Positions 6,264 to 6,372 of a stretch of DNA of 6,372 nucleotides are shown one piece after another. Within the stretch, counting starts at the first letter, position 1. Every line of letters starts with the position of its first letter. Under the pieces are notes generated by a model. It was not told the DNA's origin and searched no databases. It saw only the letters and a list, made by a program, of their open reading frames with translations. Origin of the DNA: Spartobacteria bacterium. Lineage in GTDB: Bacteria; Verrucomicrobiota; Verrucomicrobiae; Chthoniobacterales; UBA6821. The position numbers and the translations under genes are program-made. The stretch spans positions 4,546 to 10,917 of the forward strand of contig PLEU01000024.1 of NCBI GenBank assembly GCA_003136515.1, in the 5' to 3' direction.

Positions 6264-6268
6264 TCATT

Positions 6269-6372
6269 ATGCGCATTGCAATGGTCGGGCTGGGTCGGAT
6301 GGGAGCCAACATGGTTCTCCGCCTCATGAAGGCGGGTCACGAAGTCGTTGTCTGGGATCGAAGTGAGGCAGC
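6269..6372 (+). CDS. gnd: 6-phosphogluconate dehydrogenase (decarboxylating), short GLGRMG type, 3'-truncated by the window
   Basis: Only the first 34 residues are present; the frame stays open to the edge. They form the N-terminal half of a Rossmann dinucleotide-binding domain. RIAMVGLGRMGANM carries the GxGxxG fingerprint, then LRLMKAGHEVVVWDRS is the helix and second strand, with an acidic-then-basic pair (Asp-Arg) where the cofactor ribose binds. This start closely resembles the shorter, roughly 300-residue 6-phosphogluconate dehydrogenases rather than the long E. coli-type Gnd, whose motif is GMAVMG. The Asp at the end of the second strand favours NAD over NADP, by inference. The enzyme oxidatively decarboxylates 6-phosphogluconate to ribulose 5-phosphate. 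A 3-hydroxyisobutyrate dehydrogenase relative is the alternative, since that family shares the fingerprint. Zwf or related pentose phosphate genes may follow downstream, which cannot be seen here. Confidence 0.82.
   Translation, partial: MRIAMVGLGRMGANMVLRLMKAGHEVVVWDRSEA

Larger units (their letters stand above)
6119..6268. promoter_or_regulatory. Divergent spacer between nucleosidase and 6-phosphogluconate dehydrogenase genes
   Basis: This 150-bp region should contain promoters in both directions. On the plus strand, TATAAA at 6237-6242 is a fair -10-like element 26 nt before the dehydrogenase ATG, but no good -35 sits 16-18 nt upstream of it. TTGACG at 6197-6202 is a good -35-like hexamer but is 34 nt away from it, so the two do not form a normal pair. 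On the minus strand, TTGAAA (complement of 6184-6189) lacks a matching -10. A 6-bp inverted repeat surrounds the TTGACG element. Confidence 0.4.

Overview
The window looks like a stretch of chromosome from a Gram-negative, outer-membrane bacterium. It encodes an OprB-type porin ending in phenylalanine, exported proteins with Sec-type signal peptides, and a probable sugar-nucleotide enzyme. G+C content is moderately high. The style (long exported low-complexity/TPR protein, short 6-phosphogluconate dehydrogenase of the GLGRMG type, HDMDA-type MTA/SAH nucleosidase) reminds me of the Verrucomicrobiota/PVC group. That is an impression and cannot be proved from this window. I see no phage, transposon, CRISPR, tRNA or rRNA signal, and most of the window reads as compact core or semi-core genome.

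Layout, left to right. (1) Positions 1-2553, plus strand: a probably 5'-truncated gene for a small membrane-anchored protein overlaps by 4 bp (GTGA) a gene for a 723-residue exported protein. That protein has a coiled-coil region, a glycine-rich linker and C-terminal TPR-like repeats; neither protein has a function I recognise. (2) Positions 2650-3735, minus strand: a 361-residue two-domain protein with an HxGH nucleotidyltransferase followed by a very compact GHMP-kinase-like domain. (3) Positions 3869-5350, plus strand: an OprB-family porin, divergent from the fusion gene across a 133-bp spacer that holds three short palindromes. (4) Positions 5375-6118, minus strand: 5'-methylthioadenosine/S-adenosylhomocysteine nucleosidase, convergent with the porin and only 24 bp from it. 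(5) Positions 6269-6372, plus strand: the first 34 codons of a 6-phosphogluconate dehydrogenase of the short type, divergent from the nucleosidase and preceded by a strong Shine-Dalgarno sequence.

Functional links are modest. The sugar porin, the sugar-phosphate-type fusion enzyme and the pentose phosphate enzyme all touch carbohydrate metabolism, and the porin and fusion gene could share regulation through their common spacer. The nucleosidase is housekeeping (methyl-cycle by-product removal). The item most worth attention is the nucleotidyltransferase-GHMP fusion with its shortened kinase half. The coupled membrane-anchor/TPR protein pair comes second.
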